Shown here one piece after another: positions 23,908 to 32,040 of a DNA stretch of 64,000 nt (position 1 is its first letter; every line of letters begins with the position of its first letter). The position numbers and the translations under genes were made by a program. Location of the stretch: assembly GCF_013186535.1 (NCBI RefSeq), contig NZ_JABMCZ010000003.1, positions 1,736,001 to 1,800,000 on the forward strand, given 5' to 3'. Source of the DNA: Nocardia terpenica. Lineage in GTDB: Bacteria; Actinomycetota; Actinomycetes; Mycobacteriales; Mycobacteriaceae. The notes under the pieces are model-generated. The model worked only from the letters and a program-made list of their open reading frames with translations, had not been told where the DNA came from and ran no database searches.

Positions 23908-24399
23908 TCATTTCTCAAGCTCCCGTCTCATCGCTTCGATCACGCTCCACGTCGGCAGCTGCACCGGTTCCATCGGGTCGTTGCTCACGAAATCGGAGTA
24001 GAGGTTGTGCACTTCGGCCAAGCGGAACCAAACTCGGTGCAGGCGACCGTCTGTTGATGGGTGGCGCTGGAGGGCCCATTCGGCCAGCGGCCACAGCATC
24101 GCGAGTGAGTTGATCACCGCACCAACAGTTGGCGGTACCTGATCAGCCGCGGATCGCGGCAGCTGCGTTGTGACCAACTGATCAATGCGTGCTTCGATTT
24201 CAGCGATCTGCGCGTGAATCAATTCGTTCGCTGACGGATCCCTAATGAGTTCGCGGTATTTCGAGGCCAACTCGTATGCCGCTTGCGTCAGCGGTGAGAG
24301 CGGCACGTTCATGGAGCCGCGGAGCGCCGCGACCATCGTCCCCGTCGCCGGGAAGAGCGTCGTGGTGCGTGCCGCAGCGTACTGGTCGATGGCTGTCAC
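23908..24399 (-). CDS. Hypothetical helical protein
   Basis: A 163-residue, mostly helical protein starting MTAIDQYAAARTTT. Notable segments are L-A-S-K-Y-R-E-L-I, a heptad-like stretch around A-Q-I-A-E-I-E-A-R-I-D-Q-L, and a C-terminal R-L-A-E-V-H-N-L-Y-S-D-F-V. No catalytic motif. It stands alone between two gene-free stretches. I do not recognise the family. Confidence 0.55.
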   Translation of the reverse strand: MTAIDQYAAARTTTLFPATGTMVAALRGSMNVPLSPLTQAAYELASKYRELIRDPSANELIHAQIAEIEARIDQLVTTQLPRSAADQVPPTVGAVINSLAMLWPLAEWALQRHPSTDGRLHRVWFRLAEVHNLYSDFVSNDPMEPVQLPTWSVIEAMRRELEK

Positions 24400-24783
24400 G
24401 ATGCACCTCGCGACTCACCAATATGTGTCCAAAGCGTGTATCTCATTCGCCTCGTCGGCAATGTGTTGTCAACGCGTGGCATTACCTGCATCGCAGTCAC
24501 CTCTGTGGCCTCGAGCCGATCCGTCCTCCGGTGACAGGCGGGCTAACGCTGTGAGCCTGCGCCGGTACTGGTGATCGCGGTGCGTCTCAGCGACTCGGGT
24601 CGAGCTGAGTTCGCGCTGCGGTCATGCATCGAGTCAAGCCTCGGCGCTATGTGACTTCAATGGCACGAAAATACGGCAGATAAGGCACGCAGACGGGGGA
24701 CGAATATGGCACTTTCGGGGTTCGCGCAGTGTTGTGCATGCGGCGCACGTATTCGAATGTTCAAGACTGGCTGGCTGTCGGGG
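24400..24783. other. Intergenic region with no gene seen
   Basis: About 380 bases, slightly less GC-rich than the surroundings, between the end of the phosphotransferase gene and the start of the hypothetical helical gene. No RNA gene or repeat was recognised. Confidence 0.5.
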
Positions 24784-25674
24784 CTACTGGTAGCGATGCC
24801 AGATCGCCGACGTATCACCTGAACGCAGGGACGCTAGTCGATGTGCATGCTCTGCGGCGATCTCGGGGCGGTGGCCCATATCCGGCACAACCCCGGTGAC
24901 CATGATCAGTTCGCGGATTCGTTCCAGCACAGGCCAATACGGTTCCTCGCGAACGTCGGATCCGTAGGCTTCGACGAACTCGCTGTAGAAGTCGGCGCGG
25001 TCGAAGCGCGCGGCACCGACTGCCTGTGGCACCAGGTCCCATGCGAGTGGTCCGACACCGGTCTCGTCGAGGTCGCACAGAACGATGCGCCCGGATTCGT
25101 CGAGGAGGAGATTGCCGGTGTGCGGGTCACCGTGGATGACGCCCATTGGCATCGTCGACTTCGTCTCGGCGTAGCACTGTTCGGCAGCTCGCCACTGATC
25201 GCGTAACCATCGGAGATCGTCGGACGGCAGACTGGAATCGGCCGCGTCGAGCCGACGTCGGGCGATGTCGAACGGATTCCAGGCAGGCAGTGAAGCAGTC
25301 GGGGACAACCGGTGCAGTGCACGCAGCGGTTGGGCCAGATGCCGTGCCGTCCAATCCGTTCGAGTCTCAAGCTCATGCCAGAAGGTCACCGTGTACCCGT
25401 CCACGATGACCGGTTGGTGGCCGTCGAGAAGACGGACGGTCGGCGCGTCGCGGGCGGCCAGCCACTGGGCAGTCTCGATCAGTCGATGCCCGCGCACCTG
25501 TCCGACATTGCCCGAACCCATCCGGACGACGACGGGGATGTCGAGTCGGTAGACAGCGTTGACCGTGTATTTGATCAACTGTGCCCCGTCGGAGGACAGG
25601 CCCATCCGTTCGCAGGCATCGACCACTGCCGCATGCAATTCCGCGGCCCGGTCAGGCGACAATTTGGTCGTCAC
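24784..25674 (-). CDS. Aminoglycoside/choline-type phosphotransferase (APH family)
   Basis: A 296-residue kinase-like protein. The APH catalytic loop is H-G-D-P-H-T-G-N-L-L at about residues 181-190 and the metal-binding D-L-D-E at 201-204, with the expected N-lobe before them (V-V-V-R-M-G-S as the Lys/Arg-containing strand). The family phosphorylates hydroxyls of aminoglycosides, macrolides, sugars or nucleosides. The GTG start lies 27 bases after the XRE gene stop, so both are one transcript. In this setting it may modify the product of the neighbouring cluster or give self-resistance; that is inferred. Confidence 0.85.
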   Translation of the reverse strand: MTTKLSPDRAAELHAAVVDACERMGLSSDGAQLIKYTVNAVYRLDIPVVVRMGSGNVGQVRGHRLIETAQWLAARDAPTVRLLDGHQPVIVDGYTVTFWHELETRTDWTARHLAQPLRALHRLSPTASLPAWNPFDIARRRLDAADSSLPSDDLRWLRDQWRAAEQCYAETKSTMPMGVIHGDPHTGNLLLDESGRIVLCDLDETGVGPLAWDLVPQAVGAARFDRADFYSEFVEAYGSDVREEPYWPVLERIRELIMVTGVVPDMGHRPEIAAEHAHRLASLRSGDTSAIWHRYQ

Positions 25675-25701
25675 GTCGACACCCTCGATCGTGCTGGGCA
25701 G

Positions 25702-27105
25702 TCAGCTCGGGAGGGGTTTCGGTGCAGGCAACGCCAGCTGCCCGACTTGGTAGCGCACCTCCTGCACATCCGCGTGCCTCCGAAACGGTTCCGCTGCGCT
25801 ACTCATCGTCTGCAGTCGACCGACGACACGAGCGCTCAGTACCTCGCTGGTCATCGCGAGCGCCGTAGCGGCCGAAACCACACCCGATGCAACGTCCCCG
25901 AGCCGGAACTGACAGCTCGCGGCGAGGGTGTGGTCGAACAGCACGCTGCGGGCTGGTCGATCGGGTCCGGCCGACACGAGCGAGTCCCGTATCTGCTCCA
26001 ACGCACGGAGTGTGTAGCGTTCGACGGTGCTGGCATCGTCGCTGGCGACCGCCAGTTCATTGAATATGGCTGATGTGAGGCCGGCATGTTCTCCGGCAGT
26101 GAAGAAGAACGCATTCCAAGGATCGGCTTTCGCCCTGTCGGCGCGGGCGATCTCGTGCTCGGCTCTCGCCAGCGCATCGTTCATCTGTTGCTGGTTGCCC
26201 ATCATGGCGTGTGCCCACGCCTCGTTGCTGTACAGCCGAGCGGATTCGGCAGCGTTCGAGGCATCCTGAGCACTGATCTGCCCAAGCTGAAAGATTCGCA
26301 ACGCTTCTCGTGGCTGACGCTCGACCAAACTGACACGACCCAAGACGTACAGAATCGACGCGGCGAGGCTATCCGCGCTGGCGCCACGTGCATACGACAG
26401 TCCCAGCGTCAGGTAACTGCGAGCGCGGCTGTGCTGGCCTACGTCGTAGTACGCCCACCCGGTCAGACGCGCGAGGTCAGCCAATGCCGTCGCCATCTCG
26501 GTAGCGATGGAGTCGTCCTCGCATTTGTGCAACAGGCCGCGACTCCAACTCAGCAATCCCGAGGCGGAGTCCACCACCGCGAAACCGCCATGCCGCTGGT
26601 CCAGCCCGCGCAGACTCGCCGTGACACGCTGGACGAACTCAACATCCGCCATCCCGACGTTGCCCGGAATCGGCATACGGCCAGCAGAGACGAACTCTGG
26701 GAACCACGGCCGCAAGTCGGCCGTGGAACCGACAGTCGCCGCCGCGGCGATAGCGGCTAAAAAAGTTCGGCGCTCCACATCCTCCACGGTAACCGCGACG
26801 GGTGGTAAAGCATACGGCGCGATCTCGGCATCGGATACGGCGTCCTCCGCATCGACTACGGCGTCCGGGACCGGCGCACCCAGGTCACGCAGAACATCGA
26901 CATAGGTAGGCCACGGATGCTTGACGATGCCACGCTCCCAGCGCGAGACGTGCCCCTGACTACAGGCCAACGACAGACCACGCTGCGCTGCCGCTTGTAC
27001 CAGGGCTGCCGCGAATTCTTCTTGCTTCAGCCTCAACACATCTCTTCGGTAGGCCCGCAGTTGACGCCCCCATGCCGAGCCTCTACGCGACAAACCGTCT
27101 CCCAT
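25702..27105 (-). CDS. XRE-family regulator with long TPR-like domain
   Basis: A 467-residue transcription factor; GGAGGTG 9 bases before the ATG. The N-terminal HTH (L-K-Q-E-E-F-A-A-A-L-V, then C-S-Q-G-H-V-S-R-W-E-R-G) occupies residues 20-65. A Cys in the recognition region replaces a usual polar residue. The remaining 350 residues are helical TPR-like repeats (A-R-S-Y-L-T-L-G-L-S-Y-A, A-R-L-Y-S-N-E-A-W-A-H) that in similar proteins sense small signals or partners. It is co-transcribed with the phosphotransferase and shares architecture with the regulator at 35338, so the two probably bracket and control the cluster between them. Confidence 0.88.
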   Translation of the reverse strand: MGDGLSRRGSAWGRQLRAYRRDVLRLKQEEFAAALVQAAAQRGLSLACSQGHVSRWERGIVKHPWPTYVDVLRDLGAPVPDAVVDAEDAVSDAEIAPYALPPVAVTVEDVERRTFLAAIAAAATVGSTADLRPWFPEFVSAGRMPIPGNVGMADVEFVQRVTASLRGLDQRHGGFAVVDSASGLLSWSRGLLHKCEDDSIATEMATALADLARLTGWAYYDVGQHSRARSYLTLGLSYARGASADSLAASILYVLGRVSLVERQPREALRIFQLGQISAQDASNAAESARLYSNEAWAHAMMGNQQQMNDALARAEHEIARADRAKADPWNAFFFTAGEHAGLTSAIFNELAVASDDASTVERYTLRALEQIRDSLVSAGPDRPARSVLFDHTLAASCQFRLGDVASGVVSAATALAMTSEVLSARVVGRLQTMSSAAEPFRRHADVQEVRYQVGQLALPAPKPLPS

Positions 27106-27322
27106 CGAGGTTCACCTCCGTCGAGTGATGCCCGACACATGAGAATAGACTCGCCTGCATCAGCACGGGAGTAGATGCAGAAGGCAGCAGATTACAGGGT
27201 AACCACAACCACCCGTGATGATCTCAGGCAGACACGGACAGACGTCGGACCGTTGGGTTTCGCCGATCCGGTGTCGACCGTGTTGCTCCACCGAGTACGG
27301 GATTCGGGGAGCGGTGGTGACA

Positions 27323-28519
27323 TTACGAGTCGGCGTCCATCAACGACCTCACACAGCGGTGGTAGGCGGCGTGAACTGCTGGCAGCATGTCCAGGTCGAC
27401 GCATTCGTCGATGCCGTGCAGGCCCCGGTAGCGCAAACCGAATCCTGCGGTGGCGCGAATTCCGTAGCCGCTGAGCAGATTTCCAATGTTGGATGGGCCG
27501 GCGACCTTCGGGCGGGCGTTGATTCCTGCTTCTCGTGCGCTGGCCAGCAGCGCCGCCGCAGGCTGATCGCGCTCGCTGAGCAGGAACGGTGGCCACGTCA
27601 TGACCGTCTCGATCGTGGTCGGTCTGGGCGCCGGGTGATCGTGATCGAACTCGGTGACCACCTGTCGCAGTAGCTTTGCCGCGGAATCGGCGTCCAGGGC
27701 ATCGGTGAGCCGGATGTCCACGCTGACCACGCAGCAGTCGGGTACCGCGCTGAATCCTTCACCGCCGTGCACGCCGGTCACGGTCAGTTTCGGCGGCAGA
27801 GGAAACCTGCTTGTCTCGGCGGCGGGAAGTTCGATCGCGTCCAGCGCCGTGATCAGGCACGCGGCCCGGCTTACCGCGTTGATCGGTGAGGAGTTGGATG
27901 CGCCGGAATGTTCGGCTACACCGTGTACGTGCAGGCGGGCCCGGAGCATACCTCGTCCTCCGACGACAACGTCGTCGATTCCTGGGTATCCGATCAATAC
28001 GCCGCCGATCGGCGCTGTGCCGTGATCGGTGAGGAATGCTCGCGCACCCCCGAACACGCCGGTGTGTTCGTCGACGTCGAGCAGCACGGTGAGTGTTCCC
28101 GTGAGCTGATCGGCGTGGGGGGCCACTGCGGCAGCGATGTGACAGAAAAGCGCTGCGCCGCTTTTGGAATCGGCGGCCCCTCGGCCGCGCAACCAGCTGT
28201 CGACCACATCACCTGCTGTCGGTGGAAACGACCAAGCGCGCTCGTCTCCGAATGGTGCGGTGTCCAGGCAGGCATCCAAGACCCAGGTCGGGCCCGGAAT
28301 GGCTCCTACGATCTCGCACGCCAGTCCGACGACGTTGCGGTCCGGTCCGTGCAGCCGTCGGCACGGTAAACCGTGCTCGGTCAGCCATGTCTGTGCGACA
28401 GCGAGGACCGGTCCGTAGTCATCGATCCCGCCGCGCGAGGGTTGGCGGATCAACGCGGACGCCAGCTCGATGACCGAGTCGGCGTCTGCGCGACCGTGTT
28501 CGAGCAATTCGTGGATCAC
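27323..28519 (-). CDS. M20-family peptidase/deacylase with altered metal ligands
   Basis: A 398-residue member of the ArgE/DapE/CPG2 family, which hydrolyses amide bonds of N-acylated amino acids or dipeptides. The usual HxD metal motif is C-L-D (84-86); the bridging Asp is in G-A-A-D-S-K (118); the catalytic E-E is E-H (151-152); H-S-G and a late G-L-H-G-I-D-E are retained. Two first-shell ligands are therefore changed (His to Cys, Glu to His) while remaining able to bind metal. The GTG start overlaps the small-protein stop (GTGA). It closes the long minus-strand operon and may process an amide intermediate; substrate unknown. Confidence 0.82.
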   Translation of the reverse strand: MIHELLEHGRADADSVIELASALIRQPSRGGIDDYGPVLAVAQTWLTEHGLPCRRLHGPDRNVVGLACEIVGAIPGPTWVLDACLDTAPFGDERAWSFPPTAGDVVDSWLRGRGAADSKSGAALFCHIAAAVAPHADQLTGTLTVLLDVDEHTGVFGGARAFLTDHGTAPIGGVLIGYPGIDDVVVGGRGMLRARLHVHGVAEHSGASNSSPINAVSRAACLITALDAIELPAAETSRFPLPPKLTVTGVHGGEGFSAVPDCCVVSVDIRLTDALDADSAAKLLRQVVTEFDHDHPAPRPTTIETVMTWPPFLLSERDQPAAALLASAREAGINARPKVAGPSNIGNLLSGYGIRATAGFGLRYRGLHGIDECVDLDMLPAVHAAYHRCVRSLMDADS

Positions 28520-28728
28520 CGGTGAGTCATTTTCGAGTCGGCGGTGCTCCGGCGTCTGGGGTGGAGGTCTGCCGCGTCCGCGATGGTCGGCGAGATGGTG
28601 CAGGCGGTTTCCACATCGGAGAGTGTGGTGTCCGGGGATTGGTCAAGGATTTGGACCGGTGCGTTCACCGTGCCTCCGAAGGTTTTGATGTGGGGCGGGC
28701 CGCTGTATACCAGTGCTGTGGTTGCCAT
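28516..28728 (-). CDS. 70-residue small protein coupled to the M20 peptidase
   Basis: MATTALVYSGPPHIKTFGG… with no strong ribosome binding site. GTGA overlap with the peptidase and GC-rich codon use support it. It has a hydrophobic N-terminus, T/S/D-rich centre with one Cys (V-E-T-A-C-T-I-S-P-T), and a basic tail. Upstream sequence is locally AT-rich (AATATAATG). It could be a peptide precursor, a small carrier-like protein, or an accessory to the peptidase. No family recognised. Confidence 0.55.
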   Translation of the reverse strand: MATTALVYSGPPHIKTFGGTVNAPVQILDQSPDTTLSDVETACTISPTIADAADLHPRRRSTADSKMTHR

Positions 28729-28768
28729 TATATTGTTTGAGTTGTCGGTTTTTCGCAGCATCGCGCGA

Positions 28769-29950
28769 TTAGTGTGATGCCGCCTTGTCGGCCAATTGGA
28801 GAAGACTGGTGTATTTGGAGGTGTAGTCCGAACGGAACACAATGTTACGCCCGTTGAGGAATGTCTGTGTCCATGTTTTCAAGTGGTTGAGTTCGTCGAT
28901 GATTTCGTCGCGGCATTCTCGGGTGTTGCCCCGAGATCGGATGTACTCGATTTCGAGCTGTTGTAGGGCAGCGTGATATTCGCCGAATATGCATCTATCG
29001 GTCGTTATTGAATAGATGTGGCCGGTTTCGTTGTTTTCGAGCATGTTGTCGAAGCGGATGCGGTCAAAGCTACCGAGGTGGTGAGCGTCCAGGCCGAGTT
29101 GGTGGGTGAGGTAGGCGTGCATATCGGCATTTGTGGCTAATTCGTGTGGACAGTCGATTTTGCGTTCGATTCGGGCGAATCCGTCGTGATGGAACTGTTT
29201 GCGTTTGAGAGTGTAGCCGCCGTTGATGTGAGGGATGAAGGAGGCGTAGCCGGCATCGGACTTGTCGGGTCCTGTGATGGCGAACATGTGGTTGCCGAAT
29301 TGCCAGAGTTCGAAGTCGTTGCGGAATTCGGGGCGATAGTGGCTGAGTTTGCCGCGCCCGATCTGGTTGTTGATGTCGCGGGCGAGGGCGTAGATGTCTG
29401 TGTCGGAGTCGAGGGTGAGCTTGTGCTCGTACTCGATGTCGGGGTCTTGGGTGAAGTACCAGCATTCGTGGCTGCCAACCATTTTCGAGTACATCGGTAG
29501 CCGTTGGAGGGTTTGTGCGAGGACTGCGGGCGGCGGTGTGTATCGGCGGCGGGTGATGGCGTCGATGGTGTCGACGTGGTGGAAGAGGGCGTCGTCAGGA
29601 CCGAGCCGGATGGGTAGGTATGCCAGCCATCCGCCGGTGTCGGGCATCAGCAAGGTTAGCGGCATCGCGTCGGGTATCGGTCGGCTGCCGTGCACGGTGA
29701 GCGTGAGGTCGGTGTAGGTGATGGTCTCGTCGGCTGCGACGACGCGGCCGGTGCCGGTGATGTGGTGTACGGATCGGCTGTCGCGTAACTGATCCCACCG
29801 TAGGACGCGAGTCGCGTGGCCGCCGACGGTGTGGACGTCGACCAGGCGGTGCACGGCGCGGTCGGCGGCATCAGCGGTGGTGCGGGTGGGATGGCCGTAG
29901 CGGCTGTGCCACGGCCCCATTATCAGCCAGCAGCGTGGGTTTTCAGGCAT
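28769..29950 (-). CDS. Unknown protein with a CYTH-like motif
   Basis: A 393-residue protein from an ATG with GGGGGA upstream. Residues 173-177 read E-Y-E-H-K, the ExExK signature of the CYTH (adenylyl cyclase IV/thiamine triphosphatase) superfamily, whose members bind triphosphates in a beta tunnel. Later basic strands (L-K-R-K-Q-F, A-R-I-E-R-K) and L-E-I-E-Y-I near residue 335 fit the pattern of alternating charged strand residues. The first 150 residues are a separate, unassigned domain. It lies between the glycosyltransferase (43-base gap) and the small protein (40-base gap). A triphosphate substrate would suit the nucleotide-related neighbours. Confidence 0.55.
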   Translation of the reverse strand: MPENPRCWLIMGPWHSRYGHPTRTTADAADRAVHRLVDVHTVGGHATRVLRWDQLRDSRSVHHITGTGRVVAADETITYTDLTLTVHGSRPIPDAMPLTLLMPDTGGWLAYLPIRLGPDDALFHHVDTIDAITRRRYTPPPAVLAQTLQRLPMYSKMVGSHECWYFTQDPDIEYEHKLTLDSDTDIYALARDINNQIGRGKLSHYRPEFRNDFELWQFGNHMFAITGPDKSDAGYASFIPHINGGYTLKRKQFHHDGFARIERKIDCPHELATNADMHAYLTHQLGLDAHHLGSFDRIRFDNMLENNETGHIYSITTDRCIFGEYHAALQQLEIEYIRSRGNTRECRDEIIDELNHLKTWTQTFLNGRNIVFRSDYTSKYTSLLQLADKAASH

Positions 29951-29993
29951 GGCAAAGAGTCCCCCAGATATGGTGTTGTTCAGGCGAATTCGA

Positions 29994-30857
29994 TCAGTCG
30001 CGGGCGATGACGCGGCGTGCGGTGTTCACTGCGACGAGCACGCCCAAGCGGGCGGTGAGGAAGGCTGCGGCGGCGGGCAGGAGGGCGCGTTTCCAGCCGG
30101 AGCGCGTGGTGGCGTAGAAGATGAGGGCGCTGCGGTGGTGGTGCCACAGGGATTTGGTTTTGCGGGTGCGGCTGGATTGGCCGCCGCGGTGGATGACCCA
30201 TGCCGGTCCGGACAGCACGGTCCGGTAGCCGCGTTGGCGCAGCCGCCAGCACAGGTCGCAATCTTCGAGATACATCCAATATCGTTCGTCGAACCCGCCC
30301 ATCTCTTCCCACAGCGGACGGCGCATCATCAGGCAGCAGCCCGACACCCAGTCGACGGGTTGGTCGGCGTCGGCGCGGCCGAACGCGTCGCCGAAGTATT
30401 CCTGGGTGGCGGTGTTGCCGGGGCGCAGGATGCCCATAACAGCGTGGCGGGCGGCGGTTGTGGTGGACGGGAAGCGGCGGCCGTTGGGGTACGGTTTGCC
30501 GTCGGTGAGCATTCGGGTGCCGACGACGCCGATCTGTTCGTCATCGAGGGTGGCAAGCAGCGCTTCCAGGCACTTCGGATCACCCAGTGCCGCGTCGGGA
30601 TTCAGGATCGTGACGTAGTCGCCGTGGCTGGTGGCGGCGGCCTGGTTGATGGCGGCGGCGAATCCGATGTTGACTGGATTGGCGATGGGGTCGATGCCGA
30701 GCTCGCGGGCCACGGCGAGGGTGTCGTCTCCGGAGGCGTTGTCGATGACGGTGATCCTCACCTGGTCGGCGATGGTTTGCGCGCGCACCGAGGCGACGGC
30801 CTCGCGCAGCAGCTGGGCGCTGTTGTAGGTGAGGATGATGACATCGATGCTGCTCAT
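29994..30857 (-). CDS. Family 2 glycosyltransferase
   Basis: A 287-residue GT-A enzyme of the rhamnosyltransferase-like type (WbbL/RfbF group), transferring a sugar from an NDP-sugar. The nucleotide-binding start is V-I-I-L-T-Y-N-S-A (6-14), the D-x-D-equivalent is L-N-P-D-A (about 85-89), and the acceptor/base motif is G-F-D-E-R-Y-W-M-Y-L-E-D-C-D (about 180-195). A C-terminal amphipathic or hydrophobic stretch (A-A-A-A-F-L-T-A-R-L-G-V-L-V) suggests membrane association. The ATG overlaps the stop of the deaminase-like gene (ATGA). It suggests that the cluster product is glycosylated, possibly at the membrane. Confidence 0.88.
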   Translation of the reverse strand: MSSIDVIILTYNSAQLLREAVASVRAQTIADQVRITVIDNASGDDTLAVARELGIDPIANPVNIGFAAAINQAAATSHGDYVTILNPDAALGDPKCLEALLATLDDEQIGVVGTRMLTDGKPYPNGRRFPSTTTAARHAVMGILRPGNTATQEYFGDAFGRADADQPVDWVSGCCLMMRRPLWEEMGGFDERYWMYLEDCDLCWRLRQRGYRTVLSGPAWVIHRGGQSSRTRKTKSLWHHHRSALIFYATTRSGWKRALLPAAAAFLTARLGVLVAVNTARRVIARD

Positions 30858-31471
30858 CGCTGTGGTACCTCTCGCTTGGGCGCATGGTTGACCGGTGGTG
30901 GTGCCGGATCGGGTCCGGCGGACGGTATCACTGTCGGCTGGTCCGACGCGGGGCAATCGGCAGCCAGCAGCGACCGAACCGCCCCGCCGGATCCGGTGTA
31001 GCGGCCGGTGTACAGGCGGGGATGACCGTACATCGGCCAGAACGCGATCTTGCCGATCGTCATGCCGGGATATACACGCACCGGCATCGCCGCCCGCAGT
31101 TCGAGTGTCCAGGGGATCACCGCGCCGCAGTGCCCCAGCGGCGCCGACAGTTGGATTCGCAATCCGAGTGAGGACACCGATCGACAGGCGTGCAGGGTCG
31201 CGGCAAAACAGGTGGCGCCCATCGCTTCTCGCGTCGCCGCCAGATACAGCGCGCCCGGCCGCAGCACATACCCCGTGCCTGGCAACGGGGTCGACACGGC
31301 CGGGATGTCGATGCGTGGGTCGAGGACACCATCTACTGGTGGGGTATAGCGCAGCAGGTCGTCGCCGAGGTGGAAGGCGTAGCTGTTAGCACACAGCCCG
31401 GTGACGTCGAACGGGTCGATCACGATGTCGCCGCGGCGTAGCGCGGTGTGAATGGCGGGCCCGGTCAGCAC
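30854..31471 (-). CDS. dCTP deaminase-like protein
   Basis: A 205-residue protein of the dCTP deaminase/dUTPase fold: N-terminal L-R-R-G-D-I-V-I-D-P-F, L-Y-L-A-A-T-R-E, then S-L-G-L-R-I-Q-L and the strand W-T-L-E-L. The catalytic Glu is present (E124), but the family's conserved active-site Arg in R-S-S-x-A-R is Ser (S101). The trimeric fold binds deoxynucleotide triphosphates. It overlaps the kinase end by 7 bases and the glycosyltransferase by 4. It is a paralogue of the domain fused at 32037-34496. Deamination activity is uncertain. Confidence 0.8.
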   Translation of the reverse strand: MLTGPAIHTALRRGDIVIDPFDVTGLCANSYAFHLGDDLLRYTPPVDGVLDPRIDIPAVSTPLPGTGYVLRPGALYLAATREAMGATCFAATLHACRSVSSLGLRIQLSAPLGHCGAVIPWTLELRAAMPVRVYPGMTIGKIAFWPMYGHPRLYTGRYTGSGGAVRSLLAADCPASDQPTVIPSAGPDPAPPPVNHAPKREVPQR

Positions 31472-32040
31472 GACAGGACCTGGTTCATCAGGTGCGACAC
31501 CGTTGTCTCCAGATCGGCGAGCGTGCCGTCGTTGCGGATCTCGTAGTCAACCTCGATGGCGTCGACACCGGTGGTGCTGGCGTCGGACAGGCTCACGTAG
31601 CCCTGGGCGGCCAGGCGCTTGCCCCGTAGGTCATCCGACGTCGAGATCCGCACGGCGGTCCAGCCACGCCGCCGCAACTCGGGGTAGTCGATGTCGTAGG
31701 AGCGCACGTCGTCGTTGACCAGCACGTCGGCGTGAGCTGCCGCGGCGCGGGTGAGGAAGTCGTCGACGAGGAACCGGGCGTGACGTCTGCGGATCAGGCG
31801 GGCGAGCGCCTCGAGCAGTTGCTGGTCCTGCTGCCCGGCGGGCAATGGTTGCCCCAGCCGGGTGTAGAACGCCTGTTGCAGCTCATACAGCGGCGCGGCG
31901 ACCTTCACCACCGCACACGACATCGACCGACGGGAGACTGCGGAGCGGATGAACACCGCAGTGGTGGATTTGCCTGCGCCGGAATGACCCAACAGGCATA
32001 CACGGGCTAGCGGCGGTGTGGGATCAGGAGTAGGAGTCAT
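31465..32040 (-). CDS. P-loop (deoxy)nucleotide kinase-like protein
   Basis: A 191-residue P-loop NTPase starting MTPTPDPTPP. Walker A is G-H-S-G-A-G-K-S-T at about 18-26. L-V-N-D-D-V-R-S-Y-D in the middle is the probable Walker B or substrate region, and K-R-L-A-A-Q-G-Y-V lies where LID-like Arg/Lys residues occur. It resembles phage-type deoxynucleoside monophosphate kinases and adenylylsulfate kinase-type folds. The ATG overlaps the upstream gene by ATGA. It probably phosphorylates a nucleotide or nucleotide-like intermediate. Confidence 0.75.
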   Translation of the reverse strand: MTPTPDPTPPLARVCLLGHSGAGKSTTAVFIRSAVSRRSMSCAVVKVAAPLYELQQAFYTRLGQPLPAGQQDQQLLEALARLIRRRHARFLVDDFLTRAAAAHADVLVNDDVRSYDIDYPELRRRGWTAVRISTSDDLRGKRLAAQGYVSLSDASTTGVDAIEVDYEIRNDGTLADLETTVSHLMNQVLSC

